Assembly (NCBI GenBank): GCA_964567945.1
Contig: CAZMOS010000001.1
Location: forward strand, 1 to 64,000
Direction: 5' to 3'
Source of the DNA: JAADID01 sp964567945
GTDB lineage: Bacteria; Bacteroidota; Bacteroidia; Bacteroidales; F082
DNA length: 64,000 nt
How positions within the stretch are numbered: the stretch's first letter is position 1; each line of letters starts with the position of its first letter. This document shows positions 42,928 to 51,282 of this stretch, piece by piece. The translations under genes were made by a program, and so were the position numbers. A model generated the notes under the pieces. It ran no database searches. It was not told the origin of the DNA and was given only the letters and a program-made list of their open reading frames with translations.

Positions 42928-43425
42928 GGTTTGACTGTTTGATGTTTAAAGTTTGATGTTTAAAGTTTGATGTTCAATGGTTCAATTGTTGAGTCCACGC
43001 TGAAAACTCCAAATTTGTAAAATAGCCACCAGGTCGCCAAGACACCAAGATGCACAAAGGGGTGACGCCAAGGTATTTGGACTTGGTGTTCCTTTGTGCC
43101 TTTCTGCCTTTGTGGCAAGATTTTTACTTTTCGGAGTGGACTCATTGTTCTATGGTTCTGTTGTTCTATTTTGCTCTACTGTTCTTTTCTCTCTTTGTTC
43201 ACTAATCACCAATCACTAATCGCAAATCACTAATCGCTAATCGCAATTCCAACCCTGTCAGGTTGCCAACACACACGGCCTGCGGAAACCAGACAGGTTA
43301 TTCTGCACAACATGCAATTTCAACATTCGATATTCCCCCCTGAACCACTCTTCCAGGTACGCCAAAGCGTACTCTGGAAGGTGTTTTTACCCCGCAACCC
43401 GTAACTCGCACCCGGCGCCCCCATA
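42928..43425. repeat. Repeat-rich intergenic block inside the efflux operon
   Basis: It holds three 14-nt units GTTTGATGTTTAAA at 42937-42978, an imperfect long inverted repeat built of CACAAAGG and CTTTGTG words (about 43020-43125), AT-rich TGTTCTATTG words near 43145-43190, an AATCACTAATCGC-type tract at 43199-43250, a GACAGGTT inverted repeat (43252-43300) and the CTTCCAG palindrome at 43350-43380. No credible gene was found. Confidence 0.75.
43350..43380. repeat. Short palindromic repeat, CTTCCAG family, second copy
   Basis: CTTCCAG...CTGGAAG encloses GTACGC-CAAA-GCGTAC. It is of the same design as 11452-11477, with a changed middle that keeps pairing. Confidence 0.6.
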
Positions 43426-44163
43426 TCATTCCACATTTCTTGCAATTTTTATAAAAACCTCATTCATATTCTTTGCCTTATATTTTTCTTTCAACGCTTT
43501 GGGGGTATCCATTGCTTCTATCTTACCTTCCGACATGATGCATATCCTTTCACAATATTCCGCTTCATCCATATAGTGGGTTGTCACAAAAACAGTTGTG
43601 CCTTCGTCCGAGGCATCGTATATCATTTCCCAGAACTGCCTGCGGGTGATCGGGTCAACCCCCCCTGTGGGCTCATCAAGAAAAATAATATCGGGATTAT
43701 GAACATTGGCAACAGAAAACGCAAGTTTTTGTTTCCAGCCGAGGGGTATATTTTTCAGCAGCATATCTTCATAGCTTTCCATTTCCAGTTTTTTCAGGTA
43801 AAACCGCATCCTTTCGCGTATCTGCTTTCGTGATAACCCGTAAACTCCCCCGTAAAACCTAAAATTTTCCTTAACCGTCATGTCATCATACAGCGAAAAA
43901 CGCTGGCTCATGTATCCGATCCGTCGTTTTACTTTTTCAGGGTTTTTGGCAACATCAATACCTGCAACTGTTATTTTTCCTGAAGTTGGTTTCGATAAAC
44001 CGGTAAGTATTTTTATGGCAGTTGTTTTTCCAGCTCCGTTAGCACCAAGAAAACCAAGAATTTCTCCACGATGGACATTGAAAGTCAGGTTGTCATTCGC
44101 TACAAAGTGACCAAATTTCTTGACCATGTTATTCACTTCTATGACTGTTTCCCTTTTTTTCAT
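43426..44163 (-). CDS. ABC transporter ATPase, second of two
   Basis: The 245-residue ATPase has Walker A GANGAGKTTAIK at about residues 37-48, the Q-loop region YMSQRFSLYDDMTV, Walker B IIFLDEPTGGVDP and H-loop VTTHYMDEAE. The signature is atypical, LGWKQKLAFSVAN in place of LSGGQ. This degenerate signature is usual in the second half of YhiH/YbhF-type double ATPases, where the two halves are fused; here they are separate genes. It overlaps the other ATPase gene by 4 nt. It powers the efflux permeases. Confidence 0.92.
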   Translation of the reverse strand: MKKRETVIEVNNMVKKFGHFVANDNLTFNVHRGEILGFLGANGAGKTTAIKILTGLSKPTSGKITVAGIDVAKNPEKVKRRIGYMSQRFSLYDDMTVKENFRFYGGVYGLSRKQIRERMRFYLKKLEMESYEDMLLKNIPLGWKQKLAFSVANVHNPDIIFLDEPTGGVDPITRRQFWEMIYDASDEGTTVFVTTHYMDEAEYCERICIMSEGKIEAMDTPKALKEKYKAKNMNEVFIKIARNVE

Positions 44164-45083
44164 TTGTCAGGATTATTCATAAGTGCCAGAAAACAATCTT
44201 CGATGACCGGCTCCACCGGAGATATCGTAATTTCAGCATATCCTTTTTCATTCAGATACTGATAAATACGCTTGTTCATCTCTTCGGCATCCTGCCGCGT
44301 TGCCAGATGAATAGCATCTCCGAAACGATAAACCCGTTCAGCCCCATCAAATCCGAGCAGGTCATTCAGTACAGGGTGCATCTTTCTCACTTTTACCGCA
44401 AGGATGTTTTCCGGAAAATCATCAACAATATTTTGCGGTTTATCTACCGACATCAAACGGCCGGTCTGCATCAAGGCCACACGGTCGCACAAGGCAGCTT
44501 CATCCATGTATGGCGTGGAAACAAGTATGGTGATCCCTTTTTGCTGCATTTTTTTCAACAATTCCCAGAATTCCTTTCGGGAAACGGCATCCACGCCGGT
44601 GGTAGGTTCATCCAGAACCAGAAGGTCAGGCTTGTGGATCAAAGCACAGGATAAAGCCAGCTTTTGTTTCATCCCTCCGGACAAGGCTCCTGCACGACGA
44701 TTTTTAAAAGGAGAAATATGACTGTAGATGTCATTTATCAAATAAAGGTTTTCTTCGATATTAACATTAAATATCCTTGCGTAAAACATCAGGTTTTCCT
44801 CCACGGTCAGGTCCATATATAATGAGAATCTGCCCGGCATATAGCCCGTAATTTTCCTGATCTTTTTGTAATCCCTAACCACATCATATTCGCCCACCTT
44901 TATGGTTCCTTTGTCAGCCAGTATCAGGGTGGTTAAAATCCTGAATAAAGTGGTTTTCCCCGAACCGTCAGGGCCGATAAAACCGAAAAGTTCATTGGGC
45001 CTGATTTCCATGCTAATGTTCTTCAGCGCTTCAACCTTGTCGTACGACTTTTCCAGGTCATTTATTTTGACGGATACGGACAT
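44160..45083 (-). CDS. ABC transporter ATPase, first of two
   Basis: The 307-residue ATPase has Walker A GPDGSGKTTLFR, the Q-loop region YMPGRFSLYMDLTV, the full signature LSGGMKQKLALSCALIHKP and Walker B LLVLDEPTTGVDAVS, plus a C-terminal domain of about 80 residues. With the next ATPase it is equivalent to the N-terminal half of YbhF-type proteins. It is translationally coupled to its partner (ATGA overlap). Confidence 0.92.
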   Translation of the reverse strand: MSVSVKINDLEKSYDKVEALKNISMEIRPNELFGFIGPDGSGKTTLFRILTTLILADKGTIKVGEYDVVRDYKKIRKITGYMPGRFSLYMDLTVEENLMFYARIFNVNIEENLYLINDIYSHISPFKNRRAGALSGGMKQKLALSCALIHKPDLLVLDEPTTGVDAVSRKEFWELLKKMQQKGITILVSTPYMDEAALCDRVALMQTGRLMSVDKPQNIVDDFPENILAVKVRKMHPVLNDLLGFDGAERVYRFGDAIHLATRQDAEEMNKRIYQYLNEKGYAEITISPVEPVIEDCFLALMNNPDK

Positions 45084-45232
45084 AACATCCCCTCGTTACC
45101 GGTTTTAAGCGGTTTTTACAAATGAAAGTTCAATCGTATAATCAGTACAAGATGATCCGGTGGTTTATTCTACCCATATTTCTGTCCGATTGTTGAATCT
45201 TTCGAGATGGAAAGGTTAACAGTCGGTAACGC

Positions 45233-45694
45233 TTATTTTACCCTGGTCCAATAAACCGTACGGCCGAACAGGCTAAATCCAACATAGCCCCGTATTTTCA
45301 GCCTGTCCTTGTTGTTTTCATCGGGAAATTCCATGTAACAACTGTAAGTTTTCCCGGACTTGGGGTCATAAATTTCCCCGTCTTCCCATTCATCTTCGTC
45401 AAAGACAAAATCATTCAACAGCAGCAAGCCCATTACCGGCCTGGACTGCAGGCTTTCATCTCTGTTTTTGTCATCCAGTTTGGGTTTGCCTGTTTCCTCG
45501 TCAATGGGATTTTTCAGCCAAATGATTTTACCATAATACTTGCCCCCTTCCTTGTAGATCTGAACGTGGGCATCCTCATCCTGATTTAACCAGATACCGA
45601 CAACATCATCAGCATTGATTTCCTGGGCATTAATTTTTGCAAAAGGGGAAATTAATAACCCGAAAAAGATAATCGCAATACTTGTAATTTTCAT
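45233..45694 (-). CDS. DUF2147 secreted protein
   Basis: From the ATG at 45694 the protein has 153 residues with a signal peptide (KITSIAIIFFGLLISPFAKINAQ). The DUF2147 domain shows its usual marks: VVGIWLNQDEDAHVQIYKEGGKYYGKIIWL at the start, DPKSGKTYSCYMEF and LKIRGYVGFSLFGRTVYWTRV at the end. The open frame extends to 45778, but a signal peptide starts only at 45694, with 76 nt then left after the HlyD stop. DUF2147 proteins are periplasmic beta-barrel-like proteins of unknown function; this one sits inside an efflux operon. Confidence 0.87.
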   Translation of the reverse strand: MKITSIAIIFFGLLISPFAKINAQEINADDVVGIWLNQDEDAHVQIYKEGGKYYGKIIWLKNPIDEETGKPKLDDKNRDESLQSRPVMGLLLLNDFVFDEDEWEDGEIYDPKSGKTYSCYMEFPDENNKDRLKIRGYVGFSLFGRTVYWTRVK

Positions 45695-45770
45695 ATCTGT
45701 TAATTTTTTATTGGGCCGTAAAGTTAAAAATTCTTTGGTTTTTATCATTTCGTTCTTAACTTGTTTTGAT

Positions 45771-46661
45771 TCAATCAACTATCTTGAATTCGCCGGGCAT
45801 GCCGATTTTGATTGACCCGTCATTTTCCACCAAAACTTTCACAGCATAAACCAGGTTGACCCGTTCTTCTTTTGTCTGAATGGTTTTGGGCGTAAATTCA
45901 GCCTGCGACGAAATCCAGGTTACCCTGCCGGGAATACTGAAGTTCTCCTTCCTGTTCTTGTCATAATAAACCTCTACCGTTTTCCCTATTTTTAACCTGC
46001 TCAGGTCGCTGCCGCTGATGTATGCTTTCAATTCCAGCTTTTTTAAATCGGCAATTTTATAAAGGGGTTTCCCCGGTATTGCCAATTCTCCTTTTTCTGC
46101 ATATTTTACCAGAATGGTACCTTCAATAGGGTTTGTTATTGAACATTTATCAATGGCTTCATTTACCTGGGCAATCTGTGCATCCACGCTTTGCGTTTTG
46201 GCTGTAATTCCATCACGTTTGGCCCGTGTAGCACTGATCTGCTTTTTATTCAGGTCAACAAGCCCGTTGATGTCATCCAGTTGTTTTTGGGTAGCTGCCT
46301 GGTTTTTATACAAGTTTAATATCCTTCGCTGATTGTTTTGGTTTATTTCTAATTGTTGTTTCTGGATAGCAATGGTTGCTTTGATATCTTTCAATTGGGC
46401 AGCGATCGCATTTTTCTGCCTGACGAGTACCAGCTTTTTCAAATGTAAGTCGGTAGTATCCACCTGACCTATGATATCCCCTTTTTTCAGATAATCCCCT
46501 TCGTTGACACCAAAGTTGAGTATTTCACCGGTTGCCTGTGCCGACACAATGACCTCCGCATGGGCATCAAAATTTCCGTATCCATCCGACAGGTCTTCAT
46601 TTTTATTGCAGGCGGTTAAAATGAATGCTGCTAAGGTTAAAGTGATAACTGTTTTTTGCAT
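45771..46661 (-). CDS. HlyD-family periplasmic adaptor
   Basis: The 296-residue lipoprotein has its Cys at about residue 18 in LAAFILTACNK. A biotinyl-lipoyl half (VIVSAQATGEILNFGVNEGDYLKKGDIIGQVDT), a long coiled coil (about 75-160), the second lipoyl half (DKCSITNPIEGTILVKYAEKGELAIPGKPLYKI) and a beta-barrel follow. It bridges the ABC permeases and TolC. It is 20 nt downstream of the TolC gene and is of the YbhG/YhiI type that works with double-ATPase ABC-2 exporters. Confidence 0.92.
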   Translation of the reverse strand: MQKTVITLTLAAFILTACNKNEDLSDGYGNFDAHAEVIVSAQATGEILNFGVNEGDYLKKGDIIGQVDTTDLHLKKLVLVRQKNAIAAQLKDIKATIAIQKQQLEINQNNQRRILNLYKNQAATQKQLDDINGLVDLNKKQISATRAKRDGITAKTQSVDAQIAQVNEAIDKCSITNPIEGTILVKYAEKGELAIPGKPLYKIADLKKLELKAYISGSDLSRLKIGKTVEVYYDKNRKENFSIPGRVTWISSQAEFTPKTIQTKEERVNLVYAVKVLVENDGSIKIGMPGEFKIVD

Positions 46662-46681
46662 TTTTCCGGGTTTTCAAAAGT

Positions 46682-47953
46682 TTATAATTTTCCGATTACA
46701 GTCAGGTACTGATATTTGGCAAATACCAGTTGCAGCTTATGGGCTTCGAGGTTCAAATTGGCTTTCACCAGTTTGTTGACTTCTATTAAATAAGTTGTGG
46801 AAGTAATGGTTCCGTCTTTAAGTTTGTTTTCCGAGGTATTCACCACGTTTTTTTGCAGTTCTACAATCGTTTTGTCTGTGCCAATGATCTTTTCGTATTT
46901 CTTGATCTCTCCGATGCGTTTAAAAAGGTCGGAACGCAGATTTTGGTTAAAAGTCTTCTTTTGGGTTATGAGGAGGTTATTTTGCAAATCGAAAACCTGT
47001 TTTTCGCGCTTTACTTTTCCCCAATCCCAGATTTTCCATTTCAGGCGCAGTCCGATCATATAATAATCATCAAAATTGGTGTTCAGGAAATCGTATCCCG
47101 GACGCCCGTAACCTGCCTGGCCGAAAGCCAGCAATACAGGCAATCTTTTTGAAGAAGCCAGCTTTTTCAGCGACATGACCTGCTCCTGTTGTCTGTTTAG
47201 TAAAATGTATTCGGGACGATTATTTTCAAAATCATAATTGTCAATGGTGACCTGTGGAACAACCAGATCATCTGCCGATTGTATGTCCAGTCCCGTTTGT
47301 TCGTTCAGCGCTTTCACCAATGCATTAATGTTCTCTTCTATTTCAATGATCTTTTGGTCGGCACTGTACAACTCAACTTTCAAGGCATCCACATCCGCCG
47401 GCAACAGCATACCATTATCCAGGGCCACATTGGCTTCCTTGATCCTCGCCTCCAGCGTTTTTTTCAACACCTGCAGGATTTTTACATTTTTGTTTTGGTA
47501 AACGATGTTGAAAAACAGATTGTTGATGCGTTCTTTTAACTGATAAAGTTCTATCTGTATTTTCTGATTATTCACTGCCAGTTTTGCCAGTTCAACATTT
47601 TTCTGACCTGAAGTTACTCCCGCATCGTAGATCATTTGTGTAACATCCAGGTTTATTTTGTACCAGTCGTTCGGTATTGATTTTACGTTTAAAGCGGGAA
47701 TAGGTATTTCAGGTATCTTGGTCACATCCGACTGCCAGCTGGCCTGTCCGTTTAGCTCAAGTGTAGGATAGTAATTTGTTTTAATGTTTTTTATGTTGAG
47801 ATCCGAAATATCCCTGTTCAAGGATAACTGTCCTGCATTCGGGTAATGTTCAACAGCACTTTGCAGACACTGGTCTAATGTTACTTTTTCCGTTTGCTGG
47901 GCTGATAATATGCCGGTGAAAAACAACAGGAGAATGGTTATTTTTTGCTTCAT
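46682..47953 (-). CDS. TolC-family outer membrane efflux protein
   Basis: The 423-residue protein has a signal peptide ending at LSAQ (residue 19) and two repeated OEP halves with long helices. The first starts VTLDQCLQSAVEHYPNAGQLSLNRDISDLNIKNIKTNYYPTLELNGQ; the second includes RPEYILLNRQQEQVMSLKKLASSKRLPVLLAFG. It forms the outer membrane channel of the exporter. It overlaps the TetR stop by 4 nt. Confidence 0.93.
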   Translation of the reverse strand: MKQKITILLLFFTGILSAQQTEKVTLDQCLQSAVEHYPNAGQLSLNRDISDLNIKNIKTNYYPTLELNGQASWQSDVTKIPEIPIPALNVKSIPNDWYKINLDVTQMIYDAGVTSGQKNVELAKLAVNNQKIQIELYQLKERINNLFFNIVYQNKNVKILQVLKKTLEARIKEANVALDNGMLLPADVDALKVELYSADQKIIEIEENINALVKALNEQTGLDIQSADDLVVPQVTIDNYDFENNRPEYILLNRQQEQVMSLKKLASSKRLPVLLAFGQAGYGRPGYDFLNTNFDDYYMIGLRLKWKIWDWGKVKREKQVFDLQNNLLITQKKTFNQNLRSDLFKRIGEIKKYEKIIGTDKTIVELQKNVVNTSENKLKDGTITSTTYLIEVNKLVKANLNLEAHKLQLVFAKYQYLTVIGKL

Positions 47954-48573
47954 GCTTCTTCTTTTTTGTGGAGTAAAACGGCATGCTTAACAAAACTAAG
48001 GACTTGCTCGGGACGTTCGTCAATGTATGTCTTGAATTTCTTTCTGTCGCCATCCATGGCAAAACCGGTAATGATCGGTCTGGCCACGAAAGGGAAGATA
48101 CACAGTGCCAAAATGTTTGTGACCAGATGTACAGGCGGTATGGGTCGTATAATATTATTTTGGACGGCGTGCTCAACGAGCACAAATATTTTTTCTTTGA
48201 TTTCGCTTTTGTTTTGCAATTGTTTAACAATCAAATCGGGGTTGCGGTTCAATTCGTGAATCACAAATTGCGGGATGTACGGTTTACTTTTCAAAAGCTT
48301 AATGTAATGTGTGATGAACTTTTCAAGAAACTGTTCAAAATCCGTTTCATCGGATACGGCATTTTCAAGAACAACAAATATATTTTTGAAAGCAATGGAA
48401 AAAACTTTTTCAAAAAGCTTGTTTTTTGTTCTGAAATAATAGTGTAAAAGGGCTTTGTTTATACCGGCGACATCAGCAATTTCCTGCATGCGTGTACCAT
48501 CCATTCCCTTGGAAATAAATACTTTTTTGGCTGCATTGATTATTTTGTCTTCGGTACTTTTTTCTTTAGCCAT
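47950..48573 (-). CDS. TetR-family transcriptional regulator
   Basis: The 207-residue regulator has an N-terminal helix-turn-helix (KIINAAKKVFISKGMDGTRMQEIADVAGINKALLHYYFRTKNKLFEKVF, about residues 9-57) and a helical ligand-binding domain. As the first gene of the operon, it most likely represses its own promoter until an exporter substrate binds. The divergent lipoprotein gene at 48694 starts 120 nt away, so its promoter may share the operator. No clear dyad operator was picked out by eye. Confidence 0.94.
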   Translation of the reverse strand: MAKEKSTEDKIINAAKKVFISKGMDGTRMQEIADVAGINKALLHYYFRTKNKLFEKVFSIAFKNIFVVLENAVSDETDFEQFLEKFITHYIKLLKSKPYIPQFVIHELNRNPDLIVKQLQNKSEIKEKIFVLVEHAVQNNIIRPIPPVHLVTNILALCIFPFVARPIITGFAMDGDRKKFKTYIDERPEQVLSFVKHAVLLHKKEEA

Positions 48574-48640
48574 ATATTTAAATCAAATGGTTAAATCAGG
48601 TGGTAAAAATATATAATTAAAACGCAGTTGTCAAGTTTTT

Positions 48641-48671
48641 TTGAAAAAAAATTATTTCAAGTGTATCTTTG
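48641..48671 (+). promoter_or_regulatory. Full Bacteroidota promoter of the lipoprotein gene
   Basis: TTG at 48641-48643, a 20-nt spacer and TATCTTTG at 48664-48671 match both elements. The ATG at 48694 follows by 22 nt, which excludes the longer frame starting at 48628. Confidence 0.78.
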
Positions 48672-48693
48672 CTCCACTAAATATGTAATAAAA

Positions 48694-49098
48694 ATGATAA
48701 AAACCATTACTCATTTCATCGCTTTCATCCTCATAGCTATCATTGCTGTGTCATGCCAGCAGAGCATCGAAAAACAACTGACCGGAACCTGGAAAGTATC
48801 TGATGTCCAAACCGATTTTGACGAAACAAAGGTTACGCCTGAAATGCTTCGCCAGGTAGTGGACATGCAGAAGAAAACTTATTTCAGAATACTGAACGAC
48901 TCAATAATGGTCATTATTTCAAATAATTTGACCCACGAAGCCAAATGGCATTTCAATAAAGAGACTTCAGAAATTATTTATTCATTTACCGGAATGGAAA
49001 ACATGAGTAACATACTGGGCAAATATGAAGGAAAAGCAATAATCAGCAAATCCAATACTCCGCTGGGGGTGATCACAACAACTTTTGAAAAAGATTAA
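48694..49098 (+). CDS. Small lipocalin-like lipoprotein
   Basis: From the ATG at 48694 the protein has 134 residues. The N-terminus is a lipoprotein signal (FIAFILIAIIAVSC, Cys at about residue 21). The mature part begins SIEKQLTGTWKVSDVQ and continues as beta strands with turn motifs, like the small lipocalin-type DUF domains of Bacteroidota. It is divergent from the TetR efflux operon. No function is known. The open frame begins 66 nt earlier, but that part overlaps the promoter. Confidence 0.8.
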   Translation: MIKTITHFIAFILIAIIAVSCQQSIEKQLTGTWKVSDVQTDFDETKVTPEMLRQVVDMQKKTYFRILNDSIMVIISNNLTHEAKWHFNKETSEIIYSFTGMENMSNILGKYEGKAIISKSNTPLGVITTTFEKD

Positions 49099-49308
49099 GA
49101 GGCCCCTGTAAAACTGCAATACAACCCTCATTTGATTGATAATAAATGACAGGATGAGTCTTTTACAAAGTCCTCCTTTTAGTTTGACCGGACGATTCAA
49201 GGGTTCGTCCTTTTTATATCTTCTTTTTACATTGAACCCTTTCGTGTATTAAAAGTATTAAAACCCAACTTTCCGTTATACCTGACGCTGTAATTCAGAC
49301 GACCTGTA

Positions 49309-49551
49309 TCAGAGTCCTTCCAGAAAATTCATGATCTCTTCCGCTTCTTCCTGCAACGATTTATTGGGCATTACGCGGTTGGCGCGGTCATACCAGTAAT
49401 TGGCATTCCACGTATCCCCTTCCTTACGGTGCAGGTAAGCATGAATCCAGTTGGCTTCAGGCGTATCCCAGTGCTGGACGATACGGTGAGCTGCCTCCCA
49501 GTCATCAATACTATCGAGCTCCATGGCTTCGATCAAAATATCTTTGGTCAT
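49309..49551 (-). CDS. Small helical (TPR-like) hypothetical protein
   Basis: From the ATG at 49551 this is an 80-residue soluble protein. It has two short helical hairpins of TPR flavour (DDWEAAHRIVQHWDTPEANWIHAYLHRKEGD and NANYWYDRANRVMPNKSLQEEAEEIMNFL). I recognise it only as a small conserved hypothetical with the Trp-Ile-His-Ala-Tyr-Leu-His-Arg-Lys-Glu-Gly core. The frame extends to 49629, but the extra 26 residues look unlike the family and have no start signal. Confidence 0.72.
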   Translation of the reverse strand: MTKDILIEAMELDSIDDWEAAHRIVQHWDTPEANWIHAYLHRKEGDTWNANYWYDRANRVMPNKSLQEEAEEIMNFLEGL

Positions 49552-49661
49552 CGGTTCTGAACTGCTTGCTACCAAATATATAAAAAATGGAAACAAAAAA
49601 GAGGAAAAACCGGAATTTTTTAAAACCAAGCTTCCCCTCTTACCATTTTCCCAAAAACTCT

Positions 49662-51032
49662 TCAGATCGTCGCCATCATCACCGATGATTTTTCGATGCT
49701 TTTTTTGATCTGTTCATCGGTAATGGAGTAATCCGACAACTGTCCTTTCAGGTATTGATCATACGAAGCCATATCCACCAGGCCATGCCCCGAAAAATTA
49801 AAGACTATTGTTTTTGATATCCCCTCTTCCCTGGCCTGTTTGGCTTCACGAACTACCTGGGCAATGGCATGAGTTGTTTCGGGTGCAGGGATAATCCCTT
49901 CGGTGCGGGCAAATGCCACTCCCGCCTCAAAACATTCATTCTGATGCAGTGCATGGGCTTCCATCAGGTTGTCTTTGAGCAACTGGCTGATGATGGGCCC
50001 CGCACCGTGATAACGCAGTCCGCCTGCATGGATCTGCGGCGGGATGAATTTATGTCCCAGAGTAAACATCGGCAACAGCGGTGTCATTCCCACCGTATCG
50101 CCGAAATCATAATGAAACTCCCCCCTGGTCAGCTTGGGGCACGACTCGGGTTCAACGGCCACTATGCGTGTATTGTATCCGTTTGTAATATTGTTTCGCA
50201 GGAACGGAAATGAAATCCCAGCAAAATTGGAGCCTCCGCCAAAACAACCGATGACCACATCGGGATAATCGTCTGTTTTTTCAAACTGACGGAGGGTTTC
50301 CTCGCCGATGATGGTCTGGTGCATCAACACGTGATTCAGCACACTGCCCAGTGAATATTTAGTGTTTTCATCCTGCAGGGCCATTTCGATAGCTTCTGAG
50401 ATGGCGATGCCCAGGCTGCCGGGCGAATTGGGATCTTCTTCCAGTATTTTTCGCCCTGCTTCCGTTAGCGTGCTCGGTGAAGCCACCACATCGGCTCCCC
50501 AGGTGTTCATCATAAACTGCCGGTAAGGCTTTTGCTGAAAACTTACTTTCACCATAAACACATTCAGATCAATGCCGAAGAAGCGGGTGGCGAAGGCCAG
50601 GGCGCTGCCCCATTGTCCTGCCCCCGTCTCGGTGGTGATGCGTTTCACGCCTTCTTTGTAGTTGTAATAAGCCTGCGGTACTGCCGTATTGGGTTTGTGT
50701 GATCCTGCAGGGCTGACACTTTCGTTTTTGAAGTAAATCTTCACGGGTGCATCCAGCAGCTTCTCAAACCGCGTGGCTCTGACGAGCGGGCTGGGCCTCC
50801 AGATTTTGTAAATATCCTGTACCTGTTCAGGAATATCAATAAATCTTTCTGACGACACTTCCTGCCGGATGAGTTCTTCCGGAAACAAAGGTGCCAAATC
50901 CTCCGGGCCTATGGGTTCTCCTGTTGCCGGATGCCGCGGCGGCATCATCTTGCCGGGCATGTCCGCCTGAATGTTATACCATTGTGTCGGCATTTCATGT
51001 TCCTGTAAAAGTATTCTCTTAAAATTTTTCAT
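49662..51032 (-). CDS. trpB: TrpB2-type tryptophan synthase beta chain
   Basis: The 456-residue PLP enzyme is of the TrpB2 group, longer than TrpB1 and with a characteristic N-terminus (EHEMPTQWYNIQADMPGKMMPPRHP). The PLP lysine is in SPAGSHKPNTA, the phosphate loop in GCFGGGSNFAG, and the late motif is EGIIPAPETTHA. It joins indole and serine to tryptophan and can work without TrpA. No other trp gene is in the window, so it may salvage indole. The ATG at 51032 lies just downstream of the attenuator terminator; the longer frame to 51080 would start inside that hairpin. Confidence 0.92.
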   Translation of the reverse strand: MKNFKRILLQEHEMPTQWYNIQADMPGKMMPPRHPATGEPIGPEDLAPLFPEELIRQEVSSERFIDIPEQVQDIYKIWRPSPLVRATRFEKLLDAPVKIYFKNESVSPAGSHKPNTAVPQAYYNYKEGVKRITTETGAGQWGSALAFATRFFGIDLNVFMVKVSFQQKPYRQFMMNTWGADVVASPSTLTEAGRKILEEDPNSPGSLGIAISEAIEMALQDENTKYSLGSVLNHVLMHQTIIGEETLRQFEKTDDYPDVVIGCFGGGSNFAGISFPFLRNNITNGYNTRIVAVEPESCPKLTRGEFHYDFGDTVGMTPLLPMFTLGHKFIPPQIHAGGLRYHGAGPIISQLLKDNLMEAHALHQNECFEAGVAFARTEGIIPAPETTHAIAQVVREAKQAREEGISKTIVFNFSGHGLVDMASYDQYLKGQLSDYSITDEQIKKSIEKSSVMMATI

Positions 51033-51054
51033 GTTACATAAGATTTTAATTAAA

Positions 51055-51083
51055 CAAAAAAGGCGTGCCGTAACCGACACGCC
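51055..51083 (-). terminator. Attenuator terminator
   Basis: The minus-strand stem GGCGTG / CACGCC (with inner CG/CG pairs, one T-G pair and a GTTA loop) is followed by TTTTTT. It lies between the leader peptide stop and the trpB2 ATG. Confidence 0.9.
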
Positions 51084-51114
51084 CTGAACAATTTCTTTTT
51101 TATTGCTACACTAA

Positions 51115-51186
51115 CTACTGGTTACGCCACAAGGGATTTGTTTCGTACCACCACCAGAAGTTAGCTATGTTATTCATGTTTTTCAT
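51115..51186 (-). CDS. trpL: Tryptophan leader peptide
   Basis: This 23-codon frame begins ATG-AAA-AAC and contains three consecutive Trp codons at residues 11-13 (NFWWWYE) and a fourth at residue 20 (NPLWRNQ), then TAG. Four Trp in 23 residues is far above chance. It lies 29 nt upstream of the attenuator hairpin and is itself part of the pairing RNA. The peptide probably has no function beyond sensing charged tRNA-Trp. A -7 box at 51201-51208 sits 14 nt before its ATG. Confidence 0.9.
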   Translation of the reverse strand: MKNMNNIANFWWWYETNPLWRNQ

Positions 51187-51200
51187 TTCGTTTGCGGGGA

Positions 51201-51208
51201 CAAACATA
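51201..51208 (-). promoter_or_regulatory. -7 box of the trpL-trpB2 transcript
   Basis: The minus strand reads TATGTTTG (TAnnTTTG), with transcription predicted about 10 nt before the trpL ATG. The nearest TTG upstream is only 14 nt away, which is shorter than the usual spacer. Confidence 0.55.
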
Positions 51209-51282
51209 TATATTTTTTCATTCAAATTAAATATTTGTGAAAATTTTTTGGATTTCTTTTTACAGTAGATATGAACTTAAAA

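Larger units (their letters stand above)
51032..51208 (-). promoter_or_regulatory. Ribosome-mediated tryptophan attenuator of trpB2
   Basis: On the minus strand the order is -7 box, leader peptide, then terminator, then trpB2. The leader bases 51120-51130 (GTGGCGTAACC) can pair with 51065-51075 (GGTTACGGCAC) at 10 of 11 positions. This would pull apart the terminator stem. The leader also has CTGGT at the Trp codons facing ACCAG at its end, a possible 1:2 pairing. If ribosomes stall at the Trp codons, the 2:3 antiterminator forms and trpB2 is read; with ample charged tRNA-Trp the terminator forms. Confidence 0.85.

Noticed and set aside
42928..43425. CRISPR array
   Set aside because: Repeats are of several kinds, short and without regular spacers; no cas genes are near. 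No CRISPR array was seen elsewhere in the window.
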